A stretch of DNA of 64,000 nucleotides, taken from NCBI RefSeq assembly GCF_017498545.1, contig NZ_CP071793.1:3983501-4047500 (forward strand). Direction: 5' to 3'. A model generated the notes under the pieces. It was not told the origin of the DNA and searched no databases. It saw nothing but the letters and a program-made list of their open reading frames with translations. Made by a program: the position numbers and the translations under genes. Positions 42,632 to 51,250 of the stretch are shown in pieces; the stretch's first letter is position 1, and the number at the start of each line of letters is the position of its first letter. The DNA is from Sulfidibacter corallicola (GTDB taxonomy: Bacteria > Acidobacteriota > Holophagae > Acanthopleuribacterales > Acanthopleuribacteraceae).

Positions 42632-43581
42632 CCCTTCGAGGCTATTCCATCGACCGCCGCGCAACCCGGCTCCTCTTGGTTGCCCTGTTCATGACGGTTC
42701 CGGCATGGGCCAAAGATCTACCGCCCTATTTCGTCAAAATCCTGCAACCGCGTACCTTGTTCGCGAAGAACGAACCCGTGCCCATCATCATTCGGCTGGG
42801 GAACCAGTCCGAGCGCAATTTGAAATCGCGCAAGTTCCCGCCCGTCCTGGAAAGCCTGGTCGTCACGCAGGGCGGCGAGCGTCTCGCCTTGGATCCCAAA
42901 TACAAGAGCAAGGATCTCTTCCGCAAGCTGACCGTGCTCGAAATGGGCAACCACAAGGATTTCCGCCTCAATATCAAGCGACTCTTTCCCGCCATGGCCG
43001 AGGGTGGCGTATTCAGCATCGGCTACAAGGACGATATCTACGAGCACACGTTCAAGAACATCCAGATCGCCAAGGTCGACCTGCCCCCGCTCGACGCCCA
43101 CTACGTTCTGGAAACCAGCAAGGGCGACATCACCCTCAAACTCCACCACGATCAGGCACCGCGCCACGCCCGAAACTTCGCCGTCCTGGTCGCGATCGGC
43201 TTCTACAAGAACATGATCTGGCATCGGGTCGACAAGGGTTTCGTGATCCAGACCGGCGATCCTCTCGGTACCGGCGAGGGCGGCAGTAACTTCAGCCTGC
43301 AGTTGGAAACGACGCCCTTCCTGAAAAACAAGAAGTACAGCGTCGGTGCGGCTCGCGGCAACGACCGCGACTCGGCCAATTCCCAGTTCTACGTCTGCCT
43401 TTCCGACGTGTCCGCTTTGGACAACGACTACACCGTTTTCGCCGAGGTGATCGACGGCTTCGAAGCGGTGGATGCGATCGGCAACGTCGCCACGACCGGG
43501 TCGAAGGCCAAACCGGCCAACCGCCCCTTGGAAGAGGTGGCCCTGCGCGACGTCAAAATCAAGGCCGTCGAGGCCAATTGA
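42628..43581 (+). CDS. Periplasmic peptidyl-prolyl cis-trans isomerase (cyclophilin)
   Basis: The 317-residue product carries a signal peptide (ATRLLLVALFMTVPAWA), then about 120 residues without a recognised domain (beta-rich, VPIIIRLGNQSERNL). A cyclophilin domain follows from about residue 165: YVLETSKGDITLKLHHDQAPRHARNFAVLVAIGFYKNMIWHRVDKGFVIQTGDP with the catalytic Arg in FHR-equivalent WHRV, and SANSQFYVCLSDVSALDNDYTVFAEVIDG. That matches bacterial PpiA-type enzymes, which assist folding of exported proteins. The extra N-terminal part is unusual for PpiA. Its ATG overlaps the queA stop, so it is co-expressed. Confidence 0.93.
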   Translation: MTLRGYSIDRRATRLLLVALFMTVPAWAKDLPPYFVKILQPRTLFAKNEPVPIIIRLGNQSERNLKSRKFPPVLESLVVTQGGERLALDPKYKSKDLFRKLTVLEMGNHKDFRLNIKRLFPAMAEGGVFSIGYKDDIYEHTFKNIQIAKVDLPPLDAHYVLETSKGDITLKLHHDQAPRHARNFAVLVAIGFYKNMIWHRVDKGFVIQTGDPLGTGEGGSNFSLQLETTPFLKNKKYSVGAARGNDRDSANSQFYVCLSDVSALDNDYTVFAEVIDGFEAVDAIGNVATTGSKAKPANRPLEEVALRDVKIKAVEAN

Positions 43582-43629
43582 CACGCCGGACCCGGCCGCG
43601 CCCCAACCATTCCCACGAAGGACGACAAC

Positions 43630-44685
43630 GTGCACAAAGGTCTAGAGCAACTTCTCTCTCAATTCCTAAAAAGGTCCTGGCACCACATCAACGACGAACG
43701 CCTCGCAGGCGTGTTGCGCCCGCCCATCTGGGTCATCGACCTGGCCGAAAAACGGCTCGGCTTTTGGGACGCCCACAAGCGAACCATGGGGATTTCCATC
43801 GAACTGATGTTGAACCACAGCGAGGCCGAGGTTCTGGAGGTGCTCAAACACGAAATGGCACATCAGTACGCCGACGAAGTGCTGAAAAGCGGCGAACACG
43901 GCGACGAAACCCCCCACGGCTCGGCCTTTCGCCACGCCTGCCACCGTCTGGGTATCGGGCACAGCGCGCGGTTCCAACCCCAGTCGGAGCCGCCACCTCT
44001 TTTGCGGCGCATCCAGAAGCTGTTGAAGCTCGCGGAAAGCCAGAACCGTCACGAGGCCGAAGCCGCCATGGCCAAGGCACGCGCGCTGATGGAAAAATAC
44101 GAGCTGGATATCGGCCTGGAAGAGACCGAGTACCGCTACACCTTCCTGGGTAAACCGCGGGGTCGCCGTTCCGCTCCCGACAAGATCATCGGCGCCATTC
44201 TGGCCTCGTTCTTCCACGTCCAGATCATTTGGATTCCCAGCCGTTCCCTGATCCACGAGAAGCGGCTGTGGTTGATGGAGGCCAGCGGTACCACCACCAG
44301 CCTGGAGATCGCCGAATACGTCTACGCCTACCTGGCCCACGAGATGGAATGGCTGTGGCTGGAACATCGGCGCGCCCATCCCGGTGTCTCCGGAAGATCG
44401 CTCAAGAACGACTTTCTGGTGGGTTTGCTGTTGGGCCTCCAGCAGAAGCTCGCGGAAGAGGAACAGGCATCGTCGGACAATGCCTCGAAATCGCTGATCC
44501 ACTTGAAAAGAGAGAAGCTTCGCGGCTTCTTCGAACAACGCCATCCATCGCGCCGCACATCGCGGGGCGGTTCCTATCGGGAAACGGATTCCTTTCACGC
44601 GGGACTCGACAAGGGCCGCGACCTGGACCTGAAAAAGGGACTTCGCGGCACCAAGGGCGGCACCCGGCGCCTGGCTTCCGGCTAA
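43630..44685 (+). CDS. SprT-like metalloprotease-type domain with DUF2786
   Basis: The 351-residue protein has a zinc-peptidase-like motif HEMAHQYAD (HExxH) in the N-terminal third, with a third ligand candidate in HGSAFRHACHRLG. A DUF2786 domain follows (LLRRIQKLLKLAESQNRHEAEAAMAKARALMEKYEL). A C-terminal half with ASGTTTSLEIAEYVYAYLAHEM and a basic tail rich in R and G remains. The first third is similar to SprT-like domains, which act in DNA-protein crosslink repair in some organisms; the combination with DUF2786 appears in bacterial and phage proteins, but its function is not known. The start is GTG at 43630 with AAGGA about 8 bases before it. Confidence 0.8.
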   Translation: MHKGLEQLLSQFLKRSWHHINDERLAGVLRPPIWVIDLAEKRLGFWDAHKRTMGISIELMLNHSEAEVLEVLKHEMAHQYADEVLKSGEHGDETPHGSAFRHACHRLGIGHSARFQPQSEPPPLLRRIQKLLKLAESQNRHEAEAAMAKARALMEKYELDIGLEETEYRYTFLGKPRGRRSAPDKIIGAILASFFHVQIIWIPSRSLIHEKRLWLMEASGTTTSLEIAEYVYAYLAHEMEWLWLEHRRAHPGVSGRSLKNDFLVGLLLGLQQKLAEEEQASSDNASKSLIHLKREKLRGFFEQRHPSRRTSRGGSYRETDSFHAGLDKGRDLDLKKGLRGTKGGTRRLASG

Positions 44686-44855
44686 CGCGGGGCATCACCG
44701 GCGGGAAAGGTGATTTCGCGCCACCTCGAGAGGCCGCAGAGAACCAGGCCCACCACTCAAACGAGTGGAACCAGCCGTCCCCCACACACGCATCTCAACG
44801 ACATCCGTGAATCCAGCCGCCCTCCCGCGGCTTACCAGGTATCGAGGAGGCTCAT

Positions 44856-45401
44856 ATGTCCCAGGTTCTCGTTCCTCTTGCCGATGGTTTCGAGGAGATC
44901 GAAGCCATCAGCGTCATCGATCTCTTGCGTCGCTCCCAAATCGAGGTGACCGTGGCCGGAGTGTCCGGCAGGTCGGCCATGGGTGCCCATCAAATCGCGG
45001 TCCAGACCGATGCGACACTGGACGAAGTGGTCGAGCGCCCGTTCGACATGGTGGTCCTGCCAGGGGGCATGCCGGGTGCCCAGACCTTGCGCGAGAATGG
45101 CCAACTGGCCCACAAGATCAAGGCCATGAACGACGAAGGCAAGTGGATTGCGGCGATTTGTGCCGCTCCCATGGCGCTGGCGGCCGCCGGCGTCTTGGTG
45201 GGTCGACGGGCCACCAGCTACCCCGGTTTTCTCGACGAGTTCGAGGACGTGCGGCAAACGGGCGCGCCGGTGGAACGCGACGACCGCATCATCACCGCGC
45301 GTGGCCCGGGCGCAGCCATGGATTTCGCGCTGACCCTGATCGAAGTGCTGGCCGGCAAAGAAACGCGTGACACCATCGAAGCGGGCCTCCAGCGTCCCTG
45401 A
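44856..45401 (+). CDS. DJ-1/PfpI family protein (YajL-like)
   Basis: The 181-residue protein has the DJ-1 layout: VLVPLADGFEEIEAISVIDLLRRS with the conserved Glu of FEEIE (about residue 15), VVLPGGMPGAQTLREN, and the nucleophile elbow AAICAAPMALAAAGVL with its cysteine. ATSYPGFLDEF and TARGPGAAMDFALTLIEVL match the C-terminal part. DJ-1/YajL proteins protect proteins or metabolites from oxidative and carbonyl stress, but the specific activity (deglycase or chaperone) is debated. Monocistronic; a perfect 13-bp inverted repeat follows the stop. Confidence 0.94.
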   Translation: MSQVLVPLADGFEEIEAISVIDLLRRSQIEVTVAGVSGRSAMGAHQIAVQTDATLDEVVERPFDMVVLPGGMPGAQTLRENGQLAHKIKAMNDEGKWIAAICAAPMALAAAGVLVGRRATSYPGFLDEFEDVRQTGAPVERDDRIITARGPGAAMDFALTLIEVLAGKETRDTIEAGLQRP

Positions 45402-45413
45402 GCGGAAACCCGC

Positions 45414-45455
45414 GCAAGACCTGCCGTTTTTCCATTCGAACCCGGCAGGTCTTGC
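45414..45455 (+). terminator. 13-bp perfect inverted repeat after the DJ-1 gene
   Basis: GCAAGACCTGCCG (45414-45426) and CGGCAGGTCTTGC (45443-45455) pair perfectly over a 16-base loop that starts with TTTTT. No T run follows the right arm on either strand, so it is a terminator-like or regulatory hairpin. Confidence 0.55.
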
Positions 45456-45631
45456 AGCCAAAAACCCCGAGCCGATTTTCGATAGGCACAAACCCTCGCA
45501 AAGGATTAGAATAAAGTCACTTCTCGCATGATCCGAGGTTTTGTTCAGGGCCGCACCCATCGTGCTGACGCATTCAGGATGAAATTGGGTCCCGGCTCCC
45601 GATCCAACGTGCCAATGCTCAGGGGGTAACC

Positions 45632-47134
45632 ATGCTGACGCAACTCGACATGTCCGTCTCGATGGACAAAGCGACCTACCAACAACAGGTCAAGGATCTG
45701 ATGACCCGGTTGCGTCTGCTGCAGCACCAGTGCTGGGAGGAAAAGCTGCCCATGGTGGTCGTTCTCGAGGGCTGGGCCGCCGCGGGCAAGGGCTCCCTGG
45801 TCAAAAAGATGACGCGCTACATGGACCCGCGCGGATTTCAGGTCCACCCCATCTGGCCGGCAACCGAGGAAGAGCGAAAATATCCGTTCATGTGGCGTTT
45901 CTGGCAGAAACTGCCGGCCAGGGGCAAGCTCGGCATCTTTTACCACAGTTGGTATACCCGGGTTCTGGAAGACCGCCTGTTCCAACGCATCGAGCCGGGT
46001 GCCGGTCTCGCCGACACCGTCCACATCAACGGCTTCGAACGCCTGTTGAGCGAAGCCGGCTACGCGATCGCCAAGTTCTGGATCCAGGTCGACAAAAAGG
46101 TGTTGCGCACGCGACTCAAGGAGTACGGCGACGACCCGCTCCAATCCTGGCGGGTCCGGGACGAGGACTGGGGTCAGGTGAAACGTTACGGGGAGTACCG
46201 GGCGCTCGCCGAGGAGATGTTGGCCAAGACAAGTACCGGCTGGGCACCATGGACCCTGGTGGAGGGAAATTGCCCGTACTGGAGTCGCATCAAGGTGCTT
46301 CAGACCGTAACCGCGGTTCTCGCCGAGGCCCTGGAACGCAAGCAAAGCCGCCAAAACTGTGCACCGAAACCGGCGACGCCTCCCATCTTTGGCGCCATGG
46401 AGCCGAACCACCTGGCTCGGGTCGACCTCACCCGCACGCTCGACGAAGCCGAATACGAGGAACGCCTCGCCATCGCCCAAATGCGGCTGTACAAGCTGCA
46501 GCGCAAGATTTTCAAGGCCGGCCTCCCGGTCCTGATTCTGTTCGAGGGTTGGGATGCGGCCGGCAAGGGCGGCGCCATCAAACGGTTGACCGATATCTTG
46601 GACCCCCGCAGTTTCGCCGTGCACACGTTTTCGGCGCCCACGCCGCAGGAGCTGGCCCTGCCCTACCTGCACCGTTTCTGGAAAACCATTCCCGCCAAGG
46701 GTCAGATCGCGATTTTCGATCGAACCTGGTACGGGCGCGTGCTCGTGGAGCGAATCGAAGGATTCGCCACCGAAGAAGAGTGGCGCCGTGCCTACCGGGA
46801 AATCAACGAGGCGGAGGCCCAACTGTGCGAGGCCGGCGTCGTACTGGTCAAGTTTTGGCTGCACATCGACAGGGAGGAACAGCTTCGTCGCTTCGAAGCC
46901 CGCCGCGACGACGATTTCAAGAACTACAAGTTGACCGACGAGGACTGGCGCAACCGCGAGAAATGGGATCCATACGAAGTGGCGGTGAATCAAATGATCC
47001 AGCGCACCAGCACGGTGCGTTCACCCTGGACCCTGGTAGCCGGAAACGACAAGCGCCACGCGAGAGTAAAAGTTATCGAAACCGTTGCAAAAGCGATCAA
47101 AGACACCCTGAAAGCCTTGAAGGCCAGGAGCTGA
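45632..47134 (+). CDS. Two-domain polyphosphate kinase 2 (polyphosphate:AMP phosphotransferase type)
   Basis: The 500-residue product is a tandem duplication of the PPK2 domain, the class II layout that phosphorylates AMP with polyphosphate. Each half has a Walker A loop (EGWAAAGKGS near residue 47; EGWDAAGKGG near residue 308). The C-terminal half keeps the catalytic FDRTWYGRVLVERI. The N-terminal half has FYHSWYTRVLEDRL instead, with the D and R of the DR pair changed to Y and H. This pattern, active C-terminal and degenerate N-terminal domain, is known from Pseudomonas-type enzymes. It is monocistronic. Confidence 0.93.
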   Translation: MLTQLDMSVSMDKATYQQQVKDLMTRLRLLQHQCWEEKLPMVVVLEGWAAAGKGSLVKKMTRYMDPRGFQVHPIWPATEEERKYPFMWRFWQKLPARGKLGIFYHSWYTRVLEDRLFQRIEPGAGLADTVHINGFERLLSEAGYAIAKFWIQVDKKVLRTRLKEYGDDPLQSWRVRDEDWGQVKRYGEYRALAEEMLAKTSTGWAPWTLVEGNCPYWSRIKVLQTVTAVLAEALERKQSRQNCAPKPATPPIFGAMEPNHLARVDLTRTLDEAEYEERLAIAQMRLYKLQRKIFKAGLPVLILFEGWDAAGKGGAIKRLTDILDPRSFAVHTFSAPTPQELALPYLHRFWKTIPAKGQIAIFDRTWYGRVLVERIEGFATEEEWRRAYREINEAEAQLCEAGVVLVKFWLHIDREEQLRRFEARRDDDFKNYKLTDEDWRNREKWDPYEVAVNQMIQRTSTVRSPWTLVAGNDKRHARVKVIETVAKAIKDTLKALKARS

Positions 47135-47220
47135 GCTCGGATCGAGGACCAGCTCCCCAGCCGGTCAGGCCGGCATCATCTGAGGATGCCCGTTGGCCAT
47201 CCAGGCGGATCCGGTGTTCG

Positions 47221-47925
47221 TTACAGGGCGCCCGAAAGACCTTTCAGGAACCCGCGCATTTCGGCCACCTTGACCCTGAAATGCAACTGGTTGTCCTTGA
47301 CCTTCCATTTGCCGATCAGTTCGTTCTTCAAAAAAACGTTCAACACGGACTTGATGCGCTTGGCGCTGATATGGGTTTGGCGCAGCACCACGTGGGTGTC
47401 CAGCACCACGGTGACCTCTGGATCGGACCCTTGGGCGGCCGAACTCAAGATGTAGATACCCAGCACCAGTACCGTGTTCTTCATCATCAGATCCGTGTAC
47501 TTCTGGTTGATGACGTTGATTTTGTCGGCCAACGATTTCAACAGGCGCACGGTGATGTCCGGGGTCTTGGGCAGCGCGTTGATGAAATTTTGATTGGTGA
47601 ACTCGATCAGGGTCATGTCGCTGTGGGCCACGATCGTCGCGGAGCGCTTCATGTTGAGGAACACACCCATCTCGCCCAGCAGGGCGCCGCTCCGCACGGT
47701 GGCCAGGCGGTTGCGGTTCCCGAAGGGGTCCGTCTTTTCCACGCTGGCGGTTCCCTCCACGATGATGTAGACCGTGTCGGAGGGATCGCCTTCATTGCTG
47801 ATCACCTCGCCCTTGGGCACTTTCTTGAGCTCACCGCACTTCATGAGGAACTGAAGGGTGTTCATGGTGAGCTTGGTATTGAACGACTCGATTTGAGAGT
47901 ACAAATCGTAGTTCATGTTGGCCAT
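47221..47925 (-). CDS. Cyclic-nucleotide-binding domain protein, possible Crp-like regulator
   Basis: The 234 residues start with a cNMP-binding fold: VPKGEVISNEGDPSDTVYIIVEGTASVEK, then GALLGEMGVFLNMKRSATIVAHSDMTLIEF, which keeps the GE..(6)..R pattern of the phosphate-binding cassette. A long helix (about 125-150) leads to a C-terminal part. There, TVVLDTHVVLRQTHISAKRIKSVLNVFLKNELIGKWKVKDNQLHFRV looks like a winged-helix module. Ligand and DNA targets cannot be stated, and it could also bind another protein. The ATG at 47923-47925 has only a weak site. It is convergent with the PPK2 gene. Confidence 0.82.
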   Translation of the reverse strand: MANMNYDLYSQIESFNTKLTMNTLQFLMKCGELKKVPKGEVISNEGDPSDTVYIIVEGTASVEKTDPFGNRNRLATVRSGALLGEMGVFLNMKRSATIVAHSDMTLIEFTNQNFINALPKTPDITVRLLKSLADKINVINQKYTDLMMKNTVLVLGIYILSSAAQGSDPEVTVVLDTHVVLRQTHISAKRIKSVLNVFLKNELIGKWKVKDNQLHFRVKVAEMRGFLKGLSGAL

Positions 47926-48546
47926 GGTGGGTGACCCCGCGGGAAGAAATGATGCGGCGGACCGGAGGGGCCAGGGACGAAATGGGCGGCGACATGAGGA
48001 TCGAGCGCGGTCGCCGAAAACGAAATGGCGTCATCCATGTGCGTGGCAATGCTTCGGCCGCGGAAAACGAAGCGACAGGAACCTTGGTTATTTGCTCGGC
48101 AGAAGACCACAAATCATAAGCCCTGAAAGGCAATCCGTGGCGAGGATTACCGATTCGGCGGCACCACTTGACCCCACCGGCCCCTTTCCGGCTAGGATCG
48201 TCGTCGAACGGCACCAGGTCCGACGGACGGCACCGGAGAGCCGAATCGAGATCGGGAAGACCGCCCCATTCGCCGCCGATCGAGCCGGGCTTTTGTCACA
48301 AAGGGGGCGAGGTTCCCTGATATGATGAATGTACCTTTTCGCGGGATTTCTCTCTCCCCGAGCACGTGAGACGCCAACCCCGATTCCGCCTTTACCTGCT
48401 CGATCGGCAGCCGGCCACTTCGATTCCGGTGGCGATGTCGCGAGCCTCCGAGAGTCGGTGCGGGTCGAAGGTGCTTCCCCGCGTCAAGCGTCGCGGCACT
48501 CGTCTCGAGTTCCGCCCCTTCAAATATCACATCCATGAGGTGACCG
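47926..48546. other. Divergent intergenic region between the cNMP gene and polA
   Basis: 621 bases. Short frames in several phases have no motif; none is supported. It holds the presumed polA promoter (48318-48326) and the cNMP gene promoter, which was not recognised. Confidence 0.4.
48318..48326 (+). promoter_or_regulatory. Putative extended -10 element of polA
   Basis: TGA followed by TATGAT (48321-48326) makes an extended -10 with five of six consensus bases; no good -35 is visible at 17 bases. It is 221 bases before the polA start. Confidence 0.35.
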
Positions 48547-51204
48547 GTGACCCGTCAACGCTTTTTCATCATCGATGCTTTCGCGCACATTTTTAGAGCC
48601 TTCTACGCGGTGAAGAACATCGACCACAATGCCGTCTTCGGATTCACCATGATGCTGCGCAAACTCCTGGCCAGCGAGGACCCCGAATTTATCGCCGTTG
48701 CCTTCGATACATCCGCTCCCACGTTTCGCAAAGAGCTCTATCCCGAGTACAAGGCCAACCGCGACGCCATGCCCGAAAGCCTGGTTCCCCAGATTCCGAT
48801 CATCAAGGAACTGATCGAAGCCTTCAACATTCCGATGGTGGAGGCGCCCGGCTTCGAAGCCGACGACATCATCGGCACCCTGGCCAAGCGGGCCGCCGAG
48901 AAAAACGTGCAGGCGGTGATCGTTTCCGGCGACAAGGACATGCTGCAACTGGTGCAGGGCGACGACATCGTGATGTTCGACAGTAAAAAAGGCGTCGAGT
49001 ACCTCGGTGAATCCGGCATCCCCGACTTTTTCGGGTGCAAGCCCGACCAGATCATCGATCTGCTGACGATCTGGGGTGACAGCTCGGACAACGTGCCCGG
49101 CGTGCGCGGCGTGGGCGAGAAAGGCGCGAAGAAGCTGCTGGCCGAATACGGCAACCTGGACGAGATCTACAAGAACCTGGATCAAATCAAACAGAAACGG
49201 TACCGCGAGGGCTTTGCCGACGCCCGCGACCGCATCGAGCTGACGCGCACCCTGGTCACGATCCGCACCGATCTGGAACTGGCCTTCGACGAGGATACCT
49301 ACCGTCGCAAAGAACCCCAGAACGACGACCTGCGCGCCCTCTACGAACGACTGAATTTCAAGACCTTGATGGAACAGGTTCCGATCACGCTGCGCCGGTG
49401 CGAGACGGAATATGAACTTTTGGACAACGAGGAGCGTCTCAAGGCCTGGTTGGACGAAATCAAGGAAAAGGCTTTCGTGGTGTTCGATATCGAGACGACA
49501 TCCCTGAATCCGGTGGACGCCCAATTGGTGGGCATGGCCCTGGCGTTGGATGCCGACAAGGCGGCCTACGTACCGCTGCGGCACGAAGGCCAGGATCCGG
49601 CTTGGACCGAACGCGCCGAGACGATGCTGAAGAGCATGATGACGGACCAGAACGTCACCAAATGCGCCCACAACGCCAAATACGACATCAGCGTGCTTTT
49701 CAACAAGGGATGGGAGATCCTGGGCCGCATCGAGGACACCATGTTGATGTCCTACCTGATCAACCCCAACGATTCCCGCCACGGCATGGACGACCTGGCG
49801 GAGCAACACCTGCACTACCGCACCATCCACTTCGAGGAGGTGGCCGGGACGGGCAAGGACCAGGTGACCTTCGACAAAGTGCCGCTGGACAAGGCCTGTC
49901 AATACGCGGCCGAGGACGCCGACATCACCTTCCAGCTCTACGACAAACTGTATCCGCAGTTGAAGGATCTCGAGCTGGTCAGTGTCTACAACGTGGTGGA
50001 GCGACCCCTGATCCCGGTTCTGGCCCGCATGGAGAACGCCGGGGTCCGTGTCAACAGCGACTACCTCACGGACATGTCGGCGCGCATGGAAGACATGATC
50101 CAAGGCCTGGAAAAAGAGATCTACGAGTTGGCGGGCGAGGAATTCAACCTCAAGAGCACCAAACAGTTGGGTGAGATTCTCTTCGAAAAGCTGGGCCTTT
50201 CACCGGTCAAGAAGACCACCAAGACCAAGTCCTACAGCACCGACCAGTCGGTGTTGGAAGCCTTGGCGGCCAAAGGTCACGAAGTGCCGGCCAAAATGCT
50301 GGATTACCGCATGGTGACCAAGCTCAAATCGACGTACGTGGACGCCCTGCCCGACATGATCAACGCGACGACGGGCCGGGTGCACAGCTCCTTCAACCAG
50401 TTCGTGGCCGCCACCGGCCGGCTTTCTTCCAACAACCCCAACCTGCAGAACATCCCGATCCGCACGGAAATGGGCCGCGACATTCGCGCGGCGTTCATCC
50501 CGCGCGAGGGCTGGGTGATGGTGGCCGCCGACTATTCTCAGATCGAATTGCGGTTGATGGCCCACTTCAGCAAGGACGAGACGCTGGTCGGCGCCTTCCG
50601 TCAGGGCGAGGACATTCACCGACGTACCGCGGGTGAGATCATGGGTGTCGTGCCGGACCTGGTGACCGACGACATGCGCCGCGCCGCCAAGAGCATCAAC
50701 TTCGGGTTGATCTACGGCATGGGCGATTTCCGGCTGGCTCAGGAACTGGGCATTCCGCGCAAGAAGGCGCGCGAATACATCGAAACCTATTTCGAGAAAA
50801 TGCCCAAGGTCTTGTCCTTTCGCGACGAGGTCATCGCCAAGGCGCGCGAAGCCGGCGAAGTCCGAACCTATTTCGGCCGCCACCGCCAGCTCCCCGAACT
50901 GCAGTCCCGCAACAAGAACATGCAGAACCAGGGCGAACGCCTGGCGGTCAACACCCTGATTCAGGGAACCGCTGCAGAGATCATCAAACTGGCGATGATC
51001 CACCTGGACGAAGCGCTTTCCCAATCCGATCTGCACGCGTCCATGTTGCTCCAGGTCCACGATGAACTGGTCCTGGAGTGCCCCAGCGAAGAAGCGGAGC
51101 GCGTGGGAGCCTTACTGCAGGAGACCATGGAGAACGTGGTGCATTTCGAAGTGCCGCTGGTCGCCGAGGTCCACACCGGCCACAACTGGAAAGAAACGAA
51201 ATAA
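48547..51204 (+). CDS. polA: DNA polymerase I
   Basis: The 885-residue enzyme keeps all three modules. The 5'-3' exonuclease/flap domain (about 1-290) has FFIIDAFAHIFRAFYA, GFEADDIIGTLAK, VSGDKDMLQL and GVRGVGEKGAKKLL. The 3'-5' proofreading domain (about 310-490) keeps VFDIETTSLNP (D-x-E), CAHNAKYD and YAAEDADITF, so it looks active. The polymerase domain has motif A VAADYSQIELRLMAH, motif B RRAAKSINFGLIYGMG and motif C LQVHDELVLECP. The start is GTG at 48547 with GAGG 6 bases upstream. Gap filling in repair and Okazaki-fragment processing are the known roles. Confidence 0.98.
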   Translation: MTRQRFFIIDAFAHIFRAFYAVKNIDHNAVFGFTMMLRKLLASEDPEFIAVAFDTSAPTFRKELYPEYKANRDAMPESLVPQIPIIKELIEAFNIPMVEAPGFEADDIIGTLAKRAAEKNVQAVIVSGDKDMLQLVQGDDIVMFDSKKGVEYLGESGIPDFFGCKPDQIIDLLTIWGDSSDNVPGVRGVGEKGAKKLLAEYGNLDEIYKNLDQIKQKRYREGFADARDRIELTRTLVTIRTDLELAFDEDTYRRKEPQNDDLRALYERLNFKTLMEQVPITLRRCETEYELLDNEERLKAWLDEIKEKAFVVFDIETTSLNPVDAQLVGMALALDADKAAYVPLRHEGQDPAWTERAETMLKSMMTDQNVTKCAHNAKYDISVLFNKGWEILGRIEDTMLMSYLINPNDSRHGMDDLAEQHLHYRTIHFEEVAGTGKDQVTFDKVPLDKACQYAAEDADITFQLYDKLYPQLKDLELVSVYNVVERPLIPVLARMENAGVRVNSDYLTDMSARMEDMIQGLEKEIYELAGEEFNLKSTKQLGEILFEKLGLSPVKKTTKTKSYSTDQSVLEALAAKGHEVPAKMLDYRMVTKLKSTYVDALPDMINATTGRVHSSFNQFVAATGRLSSNNPNLQNIPIRTEMGRDIRAAFIPREGWVMVAADYSQIELRLMAHFSKDETLVGAFRQGEDIHRRTAGEIMGVVPDLVTDDMRRAAKSINFGLIYGMGDFRLAQELGIPRKKAREYIETYFEKMPKVLSFRDEVIAKAREAGEVRTYFGRHRQLPELQSRNKNMQNQGERLAVNTLIQGTAAEIIKLAMIHLDEALSQSDLHASMLLQVHDELVLECPSEEAERVGALLQETMENVVHFEVPLVAEVHTGHNWKETK

Positions 51205-51250
51205 TTTGGGGAAGACGGCCTTTGGCCGGCTTCCATCGACGAGGCAAGTC

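Noticed and set aside
45414..45455. tRNA-like GGGTTCGAAT on the minus strand
   Set aside because: No acceptor or anticodon stems; it lies in the loop of the 13-bp inverted repeat.
45545..46993. 482-codon minus-strand ORF over the PPK2 gene
   Set aside because: Antisense shadow; the plus-strand frame has both Walker A loops.
48520..50103. 527-codon minus-strand ORF over polA
   Set aside because: Antisense shadow; polA motifs are all on the plus strand.
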